A DNA stretch of 64,000 nucleotides from an uncultured Mollicutes bacterium (GCA_945923475.1 CAMELE010000004.1:1-64000); one strand, 5' to 3'. Shown: positions 45,972 to 55,932, numbered from the stretch's first letter. Notes: generated by a model from the sequence alone, not told the origin. Numbers and translations: made by a program.

Positions 45972-47358
45972 TGAAAATCTTCCTAATGACTATAAGTATG
46001 GCTTTGTAACTGAAACGAAACCAGTTCTTGATTCTGGTAAAGGTTTAAATGAAAATGTTATTAAATTTATATCTGAGGCAAAGAATGAGCCTGATTGGAT
46101 GAAAGAATTTAGACTTAAAAGCTACCAAGCATTTTTGAAAATTAATAACCCAAAATGGGGACCCGACTTATCAAGTATTAATTTTGATGACTATACATAT
46201 TACATTAAATCAACTGATAAGCAGGGTACATCGTGGGAAGAGGTACCAGAGGAAATCAAAAATACATTTGAAAAGCTTGGAATTCCTGAGGCTGAACATA
46301 AATACTTAGCTGGTGCTTCAACACAATTTGAGTCAGAGGTTGTTTATCATAATAATCTGAAGGAACTTACTGATGCTGGAGTAATATTTACGGATACAGA
46401 TACAGCACTTAAGGAGCACCCAGATCTATTAAAGGAATACTTTGGGAAGCTAATTCCAAGCTCTGATAATAAATATGCCGCATTAAATAGTGCAGTATGG
46501 AGTGGTGGCTCATTTATATATGTTCCTAAAGGTGTTAAGCTAACAAAGCCAGTTCAGTCATATTTTAGAATTAATAGTGAAAGAATGGGTCAATTTGAAA
46601 GAACTCTCATAATTGTAGATGAAGGTGCATCTATTCACTATGTTGAGGGTTGTACAGCACCATTATATTCAAAGGATTCACTACACGCTGCGGTTGTGGA
46701 AATTTATGTTAAAAAGGGTGGATATTGTCGTTATTCAACAGTACAAAACTGGTCTAATAACATTGTAAACCTTGTTACAAAGCGTGCTTTGGTTGAAGAT
46801 GATGCTACAATGGAATGGATTGATGGCAATGTTGGCTCAGGGCTTAACATGAAATATCCAGCTTGTGTACTTAAAGGTGATAATGCTAAGGGAACATGCG
46901 TAACTATTGCATTTGCGTCAAAGGGACAATATCAGGATACAGGTGCTAAAATGATTCATATCGGAAAAAACACTACATCTACGATTATTTCTAAATCAAT
47001 TGCTCGTGGTGGTGGTAAGGTAAATTACCGTGGTATGGTAAGAGCCTTAGAGGGAGCAGCTGGTGCTAGAAGTCATGTTGAATGTGATACCCTTATATTA
47101 GATGATATATCTCAATCAGATACAATTCCATTAAATGAGGGTAGAAATGAAAAAATGTATATAGAGCACGAGGCTTCTGTATCTAAGGTTAATGAGGAAC
47201 AATTATTCTATTTAATGTCAAGGGGACTTACTGAAGAGGAAGCTACTAAGATGATTGTAATGGGATTTATTGAACCATTTGCAAAAGAACTTCCAATGGA
47301 GTATGCGGTAGAACTTAATAGATTAATTAATTTAAATATGGAAGATTCAATCGGATAA
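45958..47358 (+). CDS. sufB: SufB, SUF scaffold subunit
   Basis: A 466-residue scaffold protein of the SufBCD complex. Typical segments: [107 protein letters not shown] and [37 protein letters not shown]. The ATG at 45958 is used because GGCGGAGGA precedes it and the protein then starts at the conserved N-terminus. Last gene of the operon. Confidence 0.96.
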   Translation: MKKIDENLPNDYKYGFVTETKPVLDSGKGLNENVIKFISEAKNEPDWMKEFRLKSYQAFLKINNPKWGPDLSSINFDDYTYYIKSTDKQGTSWEEVPEEIKNTFEKLGIPEAEHKYLAGASTQFESEVVYHNNLKELTDAGVIFTDTDTALKEHPDLLKEYFGKLIPSSDNKYAALNSAVWSGGSFIYVPKGVKLTKPVQSYFRINSERMGQFERTLIIVDEGASIHYVEGCTAPLYSKDSLHAAVVEIYVKKGGYCRYSTVQNWSNNIVNLVTKRALVEDDATMEWIDGNVGSGLNMKYPACVLKGDNAKGTCVTIAFASKGQYQDTGAKMIHIGKNTTSTIISKSIARGGGKVNYRGMVRALEGAAGARSHVECDTLILDDISQSDTIPLNEGRNEKMYIEHEASVSKVNEEQLFYLMSRGLTEEEATKMIVMGFIEPFAKELPMEYAVELNRLINLNMEDSIG

Positions 47359-47372
47359 TTATAGTTCATAAG

Positions 47373-47411
47373 AGAAAGCAAATTCGTTTATTGAATAGGC
47401 TTTCTTTTTTT
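47373..47411 (+). terminator. suf operon terminator
   Basis: AGAAAGC pairs with GCTTTCT and inner AATTC pairs with GAAT, followed by a T-run. Confidence 0.75.
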
Positions 47412-47510
47412 GTTAATGATAAGATATAAATATTTCGAGCTATTATTTTTATATTTGGTATAAATTAGAATTTTTTTCATATAATAATGTTAGAATATGT
47501 GAATTTCATG

Positions 47511-47539
47511 TTGCATAATTCGACAAATATTGATAAAAT
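47511..47539 (+). promoter_or_regulatory. promoter of the Fur-family/rubrerythrin operon
   Basis: TTGCAT and TAAAAT separated by 17 bases. The predicted transcription start falls at the edge of the 21-bp palindrome. Confidence 0.6.
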
Positions 47540-47546
47540 ATAATTG

Positions 47547-47567
47547 AAATAGGAATGATTCCTATTT
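47547..47567. promoter_or_regulatory. 21-bp perfect palindrome, candidate Fur-family operator
   Basis: AAATAGGAAT and ATTCCTATTT flank a single G. The core has the 7-1-7 form TAGGAAT-N-ATTCCTA, with the AATnATT centre shared by Fur, PerR and Zur boxes. It lies between the promoter and the ribosome binding site of a Fur-family gene, so autoregulation is likely. As RNA it could also mask the ribosome binding site. Confidence 0.6.
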
Positions 47568-47577
47568 GGAGGTGAAA

Positions 47578-47958
47578 ATGAGTAAGCAACGTGATTTGAT
47601 ATTTGAAATCATCCACGAATCTAAGCTTCACCTTTCCGCCGAGGACATTTTTAAAGAGGCAACTAAAAAAATGCCAAATATCTCCTTAGGAACAGTCTAT
47701 CGTAATCTTAATGATCTAACAGAAGAAGGACAAATTGCTCGCTTTCATACTGGATTAGGTAAGGATTACTATGACTATAATATTGATCCACATGGACATT
47801 TAATCTGTAAATCCTGTGGAGGTATTAAGGATTATGATGTTAAAGAACTTTATAATCATTTAAAGGGGAATATCAAAAAACTTATCTCATTTGAAATAGA
47901 GATTAAGTACATATGTGAAAAATGTCAAAAAAATTTAGAAAAAGAAGGAGACAATTAA
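47578..47958 (+). CDS. Fur-family regulator, probably PerR-type
   Basis: A 126-residue winged-helix metalloregulator. HTH region [35 protein letters not shown] is classic for Fur/PerR. The structural zinc site is formed by CKSCG and CEKCQ, and the metal-sensing His/Asp set includes [18 protein letters not shown]. The rubrerythrin gene follows after one base, which favours PerR-type peroxide sensing over iron (Fur) or zinc (Zur) control. The ATG at 47578 after TTGGAGGTG is chosen. A 7-1-7 palindrome sits just upstream. Confidence 0.88.
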   Translation: MSKQRDLIFEIIHESKLHLSAEDIFKEATKKMPNISLGTVYRNLNDLTEEGQIARFHTGLGKDYYDYNIDPHGHLICKSCGGIKDYDVKELYNHLKGNIKKLISFEIEIKYICEKCQKNLEKEGDN

Positions 47959-47959
47959 T

Positions 47960-48496
47960 ATGACAAGATACGAAGGAACACAAACTGAAAAGAATTTACA
48001 GGCAGCATTTGCAGGAGAATCACAAGCAAGAAACAAATATACTTATTTTGCTAGTGTTGCAAAAAAAGAAGGCTATGAGCAAATTTCAGCTATATTCTTA
48101 GAAACTGCAGAAAATGAAAAAGAGCATGCAAAAATGTGGTTTAAGGAGCTAGGCGGTATTGGTGATACTAAGGCTAATCTAAAGGCTGCGGCTGCAGGCG
48201 AGAATTATGAATGGACAGATATGTATGAGGAATTCGCTAAGACAGCAGAGGAAGAAGGATTTAAAGATTTAGCTTGGAAGTTTAGAGCTGTAGGAAAAAT
48301 TGAAAAGACTCATGAGGAGCGCTATTTAAAATTACTTGACAATGTTGAAATGCAACATGTATTTGAAAAGTCTGAAGAGGTTATGTGGAAATGCCGTAAC
48401 TGTGGACACCTTGTAATTGGTAAAAAGGCACCAGCTATTTGTCCTGTTTGCCAACATGCACAAAGCTACTTTGAGGTAGAAGCCAAGAATTACTAA
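47960..48496 (+). CDS. rbr: Rubrerythrin
   Basis: A 178-residue peroxide-reducing diiron protein. The ferritin-like domain carries the Glu/His ligands ([43 protein letters not shown]). The C-terminal rubredoxin-like domain has CRNCGH and [11 protein letters not shown]. It scavenges hydrogen peroxide in anaerobes. It is the second gene of an operon with the Fur/PerR-type regulator and has AAGGAG upstream. Confidence 0.97.
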   Translation: MTRYEGTQTEKNLQAAFAGESQARNKYTYFASVAKKEGYEQISAIFLETAENEKEHAKMWFKELGGIGDTKANLKAAAAGENYEWTDMYEEFAKTAEEEGFKDLAWKFRAVGKIEKTHEERYLKLLDNVEMQHVFEKSEEVMWKCRNCGHLVIGKKAPAICPVCQHAQSYFEVEAKNY

Positions 48497-48509
48497 AATT
48501 AAAAATATG

Positions 48510-48540
48510 ATACAATCTCATTTTTATGAGGTTGTATTTT
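48510..48540 (+). terminator. rubrerythrin operon terminator
   Basis: ATACAATCTCAT pairs with ATGAGGTTGTAT around a T loop, followed by TTTT. Confidence 0.85.
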
Positions 48541-48577
48541 TAAATTTATCTAGAATAATTGATCTGGAGGATTAAAA

Positions 48578-49414
48578 ATGATTAAAGATGAAATATATAT
48601 TCTAAATAATGGAGTAAAAATACCAAAAATAGGATTTGGTACTTGGCAAATACCAAATGGATCAAAAGCGTATGAGTCAACACTTTTCGCTCTTAAATGT
48701 GGCTATAGACATATTGATACAGCATATGTATATGGGAACGAGGAAAGTGTTGGACAAGCAATAATTGATTCAAAAATACCAAGAGAGGAAATATTTATTA
48801 CGACAAAGCTTCCTGCATCTATAAAAAGTTATGAGGAAACGTTTAAATATTTTGAGGAGTCGATTAATAGATTAAAAATAGATTATGTAGATTTATATTT
48901 AATTCATGCACCTTGGCCTTGGCAAAGCTGTGGAATGGATTGTACAGAGGGAAATATTGAGGCTTGGAAAGCAATGATTGAACTATATAAGGCAAAAAAA
49001 ATAAGAGCAATTGGCGTTTCAAATTTCCATGTTAAGGATATAGAGGCTATAGTCAATGCAACAGGTGTATGGCCAGCTGTTAATCAAATTAGATATTTTA
49101 TTGGAAATACTCAGCCACAAATTACAGAATATTGTCAAAATAATAATATTTTAATAGAAGCATATTCGCCATTTGCAACAGGAGAACTTATTGAAAATCC
49201 AATTTTACAGGAATTTGCTAAAAAGTATAATAAAACAGTAGCTCAAATATGCTTAAAATATTGCTTAGACACTAACACATTACCACTTCCTAAATCAACA
49301 ACTCCAAGTAGGATTGAAGCTAATTTAGATGTTGATTTTGATATGGACGACGCTGATTTGAATAAGTTAAATGATTTATATCATATTGCGTCTACAAGAG
49401 AGCTTAGAGATTAA
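48578..49414 (+). CDS. Aldo/keto reductase
   Basis: A 278-residue NADPH-dependent oxidoreductase. The tetrad is visible: Asp and Tyr in HIDTAYVYGNEESVG, Lys in ITTKLPAS, and His in LIHAPWPW. Also IRAIGVSNFHVKDIEAI and LPKSTTPSRIEANLDV for cofactor binding. It reduces aldehydes, ketones or 2,5-diketo acids; the substrate is not determinable. CTGGAGGA precedes the ATG. It lies between the rubrerythrin terminator and mscL. Confidence 0.93.
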   Translation: MIKDEIYILNNGVKIPKIGFGTWQIPNGSKAYESTLFALKCGYRHIDTAYVYGNEESVGQAIIDSKIPREEIFITTKLPASIKSYEETFKYFEESINRLKIDYVDLYLIHAPWPWQSCGMDCTEGNIEAWKAMIELYKAKKIRAIGVSNFHVKDIEAIVNATGVWPAVNQIRYFIGNTQPQITEYCQNNNILIEAYSPFATGELIENPILQEFAKKYNKTVAQICLKYCLDTNTLPLPKSTTPSRIEANLDVDFDMDDADLNKLNDLYHIASTRELRD

Positions 49415-49471
49415 TTTGTATTGAATAATTAGATTTTAGATATATAATAGAAGTAGATGGAGGATTATTTG

Positions 49472-50044
49472 ATGAAGAAGTTTTGGGCAGAATTTAAAAA
49501 GTTCATATCCAGAGGAAATGTAATGGATATGGCTGTCGGAACAATTATTGGAGCTGCTTTTACAGCAATTGTTACGGCATTATCTAATGGCATTTTAAAG
49601 CCAGTAATTAACATGGTAATTTACTATTGCTGTGGTGGAAATAAGGATGCATTAGATAAAATGTATACAGTACTTGTAAAGGTTACAACTACTGATACAA
49701 ATGGAAATGAGGTATTAGATTTAGCTAATTCAATTTACATTGACTGGGGTGCATTTATAAGTGCTATTATTAATTTCTTCCTTGTAGCACTTGTTCTATT
49801 CTTTGTGATTAAAGGATTTAATGCTCTAAGAGACCAAGCAATTGAATCAACAAAGATTGAAAATAGAATTAAGTTTAAACAAGAAAAAGGAATTAAGCTA
49901 AATAAAAAGGAGCTTGCTTATTTGGATGCTAAGAAGAAAAAAGAAGAAGAGGAGGCTAATAAGCCTGTACCTGAGCCTGTTAAGGATCCAGTTGTAAGCA
50001 TTCTTGAAGAAATTAGAGATTCATTAAATAAAGATAAAGAATAA
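49472..50044 (+). CDS. mscL: Large-conductance mechanosensitive channel
   Basis: A 190-residue MscL. The N-terminal amphipathic helix (FWAEFKKFISRGNVMDMAVGTIIGAAFTAIVTALSNGILKPVINMVI) leads into TM1. An extracellular loop with an extra segment (CCGGNKDALDKMYTV) is followed by TM2 (AFISAIINFFLVALVLFFVIKGFNAL). The C-terminal tail is about 50 residues longer than in E. coli, Lys/Glu-rich and ending in a helix (SILEEIRDSLNK). The ATG at 49472 after TGGAGGA is preferred over one five codons earlier. It releases osmolytes on hypo-osmotic shock. Confidence 0.95.
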   Translation: MKKFWAEFKKFISRGNVMDMAVGTIIGAAFTAIVTALSNGILKPVINMVIYYCCGGNKDALDKMYTVLVKVTTTDTNGNEVLDLANSIYIDWGAFISAIINFFLVALVLFFVIKGFNALRDQAIESTKIENRIKFKQEKGIKLNKKELAYLDAKKKKEEEEANKPVPEPVKDPVVSILEEIRDSLNKDKE

Positions 50045-50052
50045 CGTAAGAT

Positions 50053-50090
50053 TAGGATGTAAGATGTTATATTTTATATCCTATTTTTTT
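50053..50090 (+). terminator. mscL terminator
   Basis: TAGGATGTAA pairs imperfectly with TTATATCCTA, followed by seven T residues. Confidence 0.65.
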
Positions 50091-50153
50091 CTTTTTTGGG
50101 CGTAAATCATTCTTTTTAGACTATTGACTCATAAAATAGTATCAGGTGATAAT

Positions 50154-50831
50154 TTGTATTATAAAAATATATATTATCTGAAAAGAGGTATTGGTACAAA
50201 AAATATAATATTTTTACATGGATGGGGTGGAGATTCCAATCAGTTTTTAGCCTTTTCAAATCTATTTTTAAATAATTATAATGTATATTTGCTTGATCTT
50301 CCTGCATTTGGAAAATCTTATACGGATGCTGTTTTATCGTTAGAGGATTATGGTAATGCAATAGATGATTTTATAAAAGGGAATAAGATTTTTAACCCAA
50401 TTATAATAGGGCATTCTTTTGGTGGAAGAATTGCCCTTAAAATGCTAGAAAGCAATATGAATTATAAGACAATATTAATATCTACTCCTGGCTTTGACTT
50501 AAAATCCTTAAAAACTAGGATTAAGCTTATGCTTAATAAAATGTTTAACGTAAAATTCCCTAGTAAGGATTATAAAAATGCTAATCAGTTAAGAAGAAAA
50601 ATAATGAATAGGTGTATGCTAGATACAAAGAAGATAGATTATAAAAAAATAACCCAAAATCTTATTATAATTCATGGTACTAAGGATAAAACTGTAAAGC
50701 CAAGAGTTGCTAAGAAAATGAACAAAAAGATAAAGAAATCTCATCTTATATGGATAAAAGGTGAACATTTCCCATACCTAGATGAACCAGTAAAGGTTTA
50801 TAAGGTGATTAATTATTATGCCAATATATAG
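50154..50831 (+). CDS. Alpha/beta hydrolase
   Basis: A 225-residue alpha/beta hydrolase with oxyanion motif FLHGWGGDSNQF, nucleophile elbow IGHSFGGR (Ser), an acidic residue in HGTKDKTVKP and catalytic His in KGEHFPYLDEP. The substrate is unknown. The TTG at 50154, seven bases after CAGGTGAT, is a better start than the TTG at 50124. The end overlaps the MurF-like gene by 14 bases, so the product is probably made together with two peptidoglycan-precursor enzymes. Confidence 0.8.
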   Translation: MYYKNIYYLKRGIGTKNIIFLHGWGGDSNQFLAFSNLFLNNYNVYLLDLPAFGKSYTDAVLSLEDYGNAIDDFIKGNKIFNPIIIGHSFGGRIALKMLESNMNYKTILISTPGFDLKSLKTRIKLMLNKMFNVKFPSKDYKNANQLRRKIMNRCMLDTKKIDYKKITQNLIIIHGTKDKTVKPRVAKKMNKKIKKSHLIWIKGEHFPYLDEPVKVYKVINYYANI

Positions 50832-52257
50832 TTATTTTTTTGTTATTTATGTAGTAGTCTCTATATACCATTCATTGACAATATACCAGCAAGCGCATTA
50901 TGAGATTAGAGAGTATTTAAGGTATATAATAAGGTATATTCATATTGAGGCTTATTCATTATTTTTTATCCTAGTAATATCTATTGCTAATGATGTTGTA
51001 ATTAGCTCATTAGGTTCGATTATTTTAGGTCTAGGGGTAGCTTATCTACATGGTAAAAAACGAATTGGATTAAAAATAACTAATCGAATAAAAAGATTTT
51101 TAATAATGACTATACCATTTACAATTATTATAATTTACTTTTATCCTTTTATCTTCCTAATAAGATTTTTTTTAGTAGCTTTGATGATTCTATCTAACGC
51201 TATTGAAGGAATAATTAACAAAGGCTATCAAACATCTGCGAAACATAAATTTCAGACATTTGATGGTATATGTATTGGTATAACTGGCTCTTTTGCTAAA
51301 ACAACAACAAAGTTATTTTTAAGTCAGCTAATGAACTCGTATCCTAATCTTTCTACTATTAAATCCTATAATACACTAAACGGAATATCTTTGATGATAA
51401 ATAATAATGATCTAAACCTTTATGATTATCTTATTTTAGAAATGGGTGCATCTCATAAAAATGATATTAAAAAAATATGCTCTGCATTTGGTCCAACTAT
51501 AGGAATAGTAACGTCAATAGGATATATGCACCTTAATACATTTAAAACGATGGATACAATAATAAAAGAAAAAATGAGCTTAATAGAATCCTTGCCTCAA
51601 AAAGGGTTAGGTATCATTAATTATGAAAATGAATATATCAGAAGCTATAAGCTTAAATCAAATGCATATGTACTGACATATGGATTTAATTATGGAGATT
51701 TTAAAGCAAAAGTAAATAAAGATATTGTTGGTATATATTATTTTGAAAAAAATATTTTATCCTTTAAAAGAAATAACTTGGATGAAATAGACATTCTAAA
51801 TCTAATGCCTGGTATAATCTTATCAATGCTACTTGGAGTTAATGAAAAAGAAATAGTTAATCAGATCAATAGAATTAAAAAGCCACCTGCTCGTCAAGAA
51901 ATTAAGCAGATTGGTAGATCGATACTTATAGATGATTCGTATAATTCGAATATAGCTGGTGCTGTAGCAGCTGTAAATAAAATGAAATTATATCCTGGGA
52001 AAAAGATTATTATTACCCCTGGAATTGTAGAAAACGATAAGGTTATAAATCAATTATATGATGAATATAGCAAAGTGATTAATGAAAATGTAGATGAAGC
52101 ATACATTGTAAGATGCAGGACATCAAAAGAGTTATATGACAAGATAAGTATAAAGAAGGAATATGTTAAATCCGTAAATTCGGTAATTAAATTACTTGAT
52201 TTTCAAGAAAGTGCAGTAATATTAATTGAAAATGATATTCCGGATATTTACGTATAA
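50818..52257 (+). CDS. MurF-like Mur ligase with N-terminal membrane domain
   Basis: A 479-residue protein. About four hydrophobic segments occupy residues 1-135, followed by Mur ligase domains with ATP loop GITGSFAKTTTK near 160, LEMGASHKNDIKKICSAFGPTIGIVTSIGYMHL, and PPARQEIKQIGRSILIDDSYNSN. MurF adds D-Ala-D-Ala to UDP-MurNAc-tripeptide. The next gene encodes D-Ala-D-Ala ligase, which supports this reading. In the P-loop an Ala replaces the second Gly (FAKTT instead of xGKTT). The membrane domain suggests the enzyme is held at the membrane. Confidence 0.82.
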   Translation: MPIYSYFFVIYVVVSIYHSLTIYQQAHYEIREYLRYIIRYIHIEAYSLFFILVISIANDVVISSLGSIILGLGVAYLHGKKRIGLKITNRIKRFLIMTIPFTIIIIYFYPFIFLIRFFLVALMILSNAIEGIINKGYQTSAKHKFQTFDGICIGITGSFAKTTTKLFLSQLMNSYPNLSTIKSYNTLNGISLMINNNDLNLYDYLILEMGASHKNDIKKICSAFGPTIGIVTSIGYMHLNTFKTMDTIIKEKMSLIESLPQKGLGIINYENEYIRSYKLKSNAYVLTYGFNYGDFKAKVNKDIVGIYYFEKNILSFKRNNLDEIDILNLMPGIILSMLLGVNEKEIVNQINRIKKPPARQEIKQIGRSILIDDSYNSNIAGAVAAVNKMKLYPGKKIIITPGIVENDKVINQLYDEYSKVINENVDEAYIVRCRTSKELYDKISIKKEYVKSVNSVIKLLDFQESAVILIENDIPDIYV

Positions 52258-52297
52258 TCTTTTCATTATAACCATATTATTTAAAGGATGTGATTTT

Positions 52298-53290
52298 TTG
52301 AAGATTGGTGTCTTATGTGGAGGAAATTCCTCGGAGCATGAAATATCTATTATAAGTGCTTTGGATTTGCTAAAAAGGAACAATGATTATAAATTCCTAT
52401 ATTTAACGAAGGAAAACGAAATATATTATATAAAGAATCCTACTATCGATAATATTTTAAGCCTAAAGGGAAGACGAGTGTTTTTTAATAATAGTGGTTT
52501 TAAAGGAATAAAGCTAGATTTTGTTATTTTAACTGTACATGGTAAAAATGCTGAAGATGTAATGGGTGGTATTCTAGATTTTTATAAAATACCATATTTA
52601 GGCTCATCTATTTATCCTAGTATAATGGCGATGGATAAGGAGCTAACCTATTTAAAATTAAAGCAAATGAATATTGATACCTTGGATAAAATAGTATTAC
52701 ATAAGGGATCTGATTTTAATATAAATAAGTATCCCGTTATAATTAAGCCTGCTCGGTCGGGTTCATCTATTGGAATAAATGTGGTTCATAATAGGGAAGA
52801 TGCAGTAAATTGGATGAATACTGCATATAAAGAGGATAACAAGATTATAATTGAGCCTTTTATTGAGAATATGGTTGAGTTTTGTGTGGGATTTTGCAAG
52901 GATACTGATGTAATAATGTCTAGAGTTGAGGTGATTCATAATCAAAAGGAATTTTTTGACTATGATGAAAAGTACAAAAATCGAAAAGAAGACTTTAAGC
53001 ATGATTATTTGTCAGACGATGCTATAATAGATAAAATATATCAAATTGGTAAAACTATCTATAATAACTTTGAGTTTGAAGATATAATAAGAATTGACTT
53101 TATATATTCAAATGATAAGCTATATGTTAACGAGATAAATTCGATTCCGGGTAGTTTAGGATTATATTTGTTTGAGGATAAGAATTTACTTGATAAACTG
53201 ATTAAGAATAAATATCGAGTCTATTATCAGCATAATCAGATTAAAAAAGAGCTTGATCGTGATTTGATTGGACTTAACTCAAAGAAGTAA
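52298..53290 (+). CDS. ddl: D-alanine--D-alanine ligase
   Basis: A 330-residue ATP-grasp ligase that makes D-Ala-D-Ala for peptidoglycan. Motifs: GVLCGGNSSEHEISIISA, VHGKNAEDVMGGILDFYKIPYLGSS, MDKELTYLKLKQMNI, IIKPARSGSSIGINVV, an omega-loop region with YDEKYKN, and IIRIDFIYSNDKLYVNEINSIPGSLGLYLF. The start is TTG at 52298 after AAAGGATGTGA; the codons upstream overlap the MurF-like gene and do not fit the family N-terminus. D-Ala-D-Lac specificity cannot be excluded by eye. Confidence 0.92.
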   Translation: MKIGVLCGGNSSEHEISIISALDLLKRNNDYKFLYLTKENEIYYIKNPTIDNILSLKGRRVFFNNSGFKGIKLDFVILTVHGKNAEDVMGGILDFYKIPYLGSSIYPSIMAMDKELTYLKLKQMNIDTLDKIVLHKGSDFNINKYPVIIKPARSGSSIGINVVHNREDAVNWMNTAYKEDNKIIIEPFIENMVEFCVGFCKDTDVIMSRVEVIHNQKEFFDYDEKYKNRKEDFKHDYLSDDAIIDKIYQIGKTIYNNFEFEDIIRIDFIYSNDKLYVNEINSIPGSLGLYLFEDKNLLDKLIKNKYRVYYQHNQIKKELDRDLIGLNSKK

Positions 53291-53377
53291 ATGCTATAAT
53301 TTAAAAAAATGATAAATTGGATGCAAATGTAGGATTACTATGCTATAATAGTATTAAATTATAGGGTTGGTGATATT

Positions 53378-54163
53378 ATGCAAAAGGCAAATGGTGCACA
53401 AAGATTTGTAGCATTCTTAATCGATTCAATTTTATTAGCAATAGTGACTTCAATTGTATGCTCATTAATATTCTTGATTTTTAATCTTAAGAGTCCTGCT
53501 ATGATTGAAATGCCTACTGATGAAAAGAAGGATGAACTGATTGAGTATCTTGTAAAGGAGACAAATTTACCAAGAGATAATTTTGAAGGGCTAGATGATA
53601 GGACATTTGTCATTTATGTTGCAGCACTAGATGCTACTAAATATAATGATAGTTTTGTACACGAGGCACATCAATGGTATAGTGATTATGTTAGCTATTC
53701 ACTTAAAACATCAATAACAGCATTGATTGTATACTTGATTTTCTTTGTGGCATATTATGATATTTTAGGCTATTATTGGAGCAAGCAAACAATTGGAAGA
53801 ATGCTTATGAAGATAAAGGTTGTGACTGATGGTAATGATAAGGCTAAATGCTCTACATTGATTTTACGTGATCTTGTTGGATTTGAGCTTATTAATATAT
53901 TAAATATTTGTTGTTGCATTCCACTTATTGTTAATATAGTATTAATTTGTGGTAAGGACCATACATCAATTGGTGATAAGCTATCTTATACACAAATGAT
54001 TGCATATGAAAATAGTATGAAAGATAATACAGATTCATTTGGAAATCATATAGAAAATGAGTTTATGGGTTCAACTCCTAATAATACTGAAGAACAAGCA
54101 AGCAAGGATGAAAGTGTTCAGGATGCACAAATCGTAAGTAGCGATGAAGAAAATGATAAATAA
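53378..54163 (+). CDS. RDD family membrane protein
   Basis: A 261-residue protein with an RDD-like start (ANGAQRFVAFLIDSILLAIVTSIVC), a soluble loop of about 70 residues, then membrane segments around ITALIVYLIFFVAYYDIL and CCCIPLIVNIVLICG. The motif TIGRMLMKIKVV is typical of the family. The last 40 residues are acidic and low complexity. RDD proteins are poorly understood and some act in ion or substrate transport. A TATAAT at 53344 and GGTTGGTGAT precede it. It overlaps the next gene by 20 bases. Confidence 0.85.
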   Translation: MQKANGAQRFVAFLIDSILLAIVTSIVCSLIFLIFNLKSPAMIEMPTDEKKDELIEYLVKETNLPRDNFEGLDDRTFVIYVAALDATKYNDSFVHEAHQWYSDYVSYSLKTSITALIVYLIFFVAYYDILGYYWSKQTIGRMLMKIKVVTDGNDKAKCSTLILRDLVGFELINILNICCCIPLIVNIVLICGKDHTSIGDKLSYTQMIAYENSMKDNTDSFGNHIENEFMGSTPNNTEEQASKDESVQDAQIVSSDEENDK

Positions 54164-54722
54164 ATACTTTGTTTATTTGGAAAATGATAATTCAGACGGG
54201 AAATGTTTACTAGAGTTATTTAGATCTTTACTTAGAGTATTTAATTATATTGAAATTGAAGATGGATTTATAATAGAATACGAGGATTATACTGAATTGA
54301 TGCTAGAGGAAAGCCTAAAAGCATATATATATGATGTTAACACAGCGTTTAAATGCTATATATCTGATTTAGTGTCAGCTAGTGATATAAAATCAGATGA
54401 GGAAATTATGCTTAAGTATTTGCGAAAAATGAAGAATAATAAGCTATATCATAGTCATGAGATTATGCTAGAGCTTATTGCTTTTCCTTATGATGATTTA
54501 AAGGTAAAAGCGTTACGTGAATATTTACGAGATATAGAAACATATACAATTATAACTACATTTATAGAAAATGATTTAAACGTTTTGACATCTTCAAAAA
54601 AACTATATATGCATCGAAATACATTAATGAATAAGCTTGATAAATTCTATGAAAAAACGGGATATGATATAAGAAACTTTAAGGATGCTTATATCATCTA
54701 CTCGTTAATAAAAGATAGATAA
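54144..54722 (+). CDS. PucR/CdaR-type HTH protein
   Basis: A 192-residue protein whose last 60 residues match the PucR C-terminal HTH (NDLNVLTSSKKLYMHRNTLMNKLDKFYEKTGYDIRNFKDAYIIYSLI). The N-terminal part is not a recognised sensor domain. It is short for the family, which normally carries a GGDEF- or GAF-like region before the HTH. Two nearby ATGs (54144, 54153) are possible and neither has a strong ribosome binding site; overlap with the RDD gene suggests coupled translation. Target unknown. Confidence 0.75.
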   Translation: MKKMINKYFVYLENDNSDGKCLLELFRSLLRVFNYIEIEDGFIIEYEDYTELMLEESLKAYIYDVNTAFKCYISDLVSASDIKSDEEIMLKYLRKMKNNKLYHSHEIMLELIAFPYDDLKVKALREYLRDIETYTIITTFIENDLNVLTSSKKLYMHRNTLMNKLDKFYEKTGYDIRNFKDAYIIYSLIKDR

Positions 54723-54728
54723 TTTTTA

Positions 54729-54762
54729 AAAGAATGTGCATTTTGTACATTCTTTTTTCATA
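54729..54762 (+). terminator. terminator after the PucR-type gene
   Basis: AGAATGTGC pairs with GTACATTCT (one G-T pair) around ATTTT, followed by a T-run. Confidence 0.85.
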
Positions 54763-54805
54763 ACAAAAATGTTAAAATAACTATGTAATTTTAAGGAGGA
54801 ATATT

Positions 54806-55924
54806 ATGGCTACATTAAGCTTAAAAAACATTAATAAAATTTATCCTAATGGAACTCAAGCTGTTTTTGACTTTAATCTTGATATTAAGGATAAGGAATT
54901 CATTTGTTTCGTAGGTCCATCTGGATGTGGAAAATCTACAACATTACGTATGATTGCTGGTCTTGAAGACATTACTGCTGGAGAACTTTGGATCGATGAT
55001 AAAATGGTAAATGACGTATCACCTAAGGATCGTGATATTGCGATGGTTTTCCAAAGCTATGCTCTTTATCCACATATGACAGTTTACGAGAACATGGCAT
55101 TTGGTCTACGTCTTCGTCGTATTGACCGTGATATTATTAAACAAAAGATTACAGAGGCTGCTGAAATTTTAGGTCTTACTCCATATCTAGAGCGTAAGCC
55201 AAGACAATTATCAGGAGGTCAATGTCAACGTGTTGCATTAGGTCGTGCTATCGTTCGTGATGCAAAGGTATTCTTGATGGACGAGCCTCTTTCAAACCTA
55301 GATGCTAAGTTACGTGTTTCCACTCGTGGAGAATTAATTAAGCTACACCGTCGTTTAAATGCAACTACAATTTATGTAACACATGACCAAATTGAGGCTA
55401 TGACAATGGCATCAAGAATTGTATGTATGAAGGATGGACGTATTCAACAGGTTGGTGAGCCAAAGGAAATATATGCACATCCACATAATGTCTTCGTTGG
55501 TGGATTTATTGGTACACCTCCAATGAATTTCATTGATGGTGTTGTAGATGAGAATGGTGTTTTCACAACTGCTAAAGATGATGTAAAGATTGAGGTACCA
55601 CAAGGAAAGCTTCAATTACTTAAGGATAAAGGATTTATTGGTAAGAAAGTATTCTTAGGTATTCGTCCTGAGCATATTCATGATGAACGTGATCCAATAA
55701 TTTTTGAAACATATCCAAATGCAATTGTGGATTGTAAGGTTAAGATTTCTGAACTTTTAGGTGCTGAAACAAATATTTACACTGAGGTTGGTGGATGTAG
55801 TTTAATTGCATCAGTTGCATCTCGTTCAGATTTAACATTTGATTCAGATGTTAAACTAGCATTAGATATGAATAAATGTCATTTCTTTGATGTAGAATCT
55901 GAAATTAACATTGCTGATTTATAA
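54806..55924 (+). CDS. Carbohydrate ABC transporter ATPase (MsmK/UgpC type)
   Basis: A 372-residue ATPase of sugar importers. Walker A GPSGCGKST near 37, FQSYALYPHMTVYENMAFGL, signature LSGGQCQRVALGRA, Walker B VFLMDEPLSNLDAKLR and switch VTHDQIEAMTMA. A C-terminal TOBE/OB region begins near 235 (GTPPMNFIDG, LGIRPEHI). No permease or binding protein is adjacent, which fits a shared ATPase serving several sugar transporters, as MsmK does in streptococci. Monocistronic, with AAGGAGG and codons suggesting high expression. Confidence 0.94.
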   Translation: MATLSLKNINKIYPNGTQAVFDFNLDIKDKEFICFVGPSGCGKSTTLRMIAGLEDITAGELWIDDKMVNDVSPKDRDIAMVFQSYALYPHMTVYENMAFGLRLRRIDRDIIKQKITEAAEILGLTPYLERKPRQLSGGQCQRVALGRAIVRDAKVFLMDEPLSNLDAKLRVSTRGELIKLHRRLNATTIYVTHDQIEAMTMASRIVCMKDGRIQQVGEPKEIYAHPHNVFVGGFIGTPPMNFIDGVVDENGVFTTAKDDVKIEVPQGKLQLLKDKGFIGKKVFLGIRPEHIHDERDPIIFETYPNAIVDCKVKISELLGAETNIYTEVGGCSLIASVASRSDLTFDSDVKLALDMNKCHFFDVESEINIADL

Positions 55925-55932
55925 AATAATTG

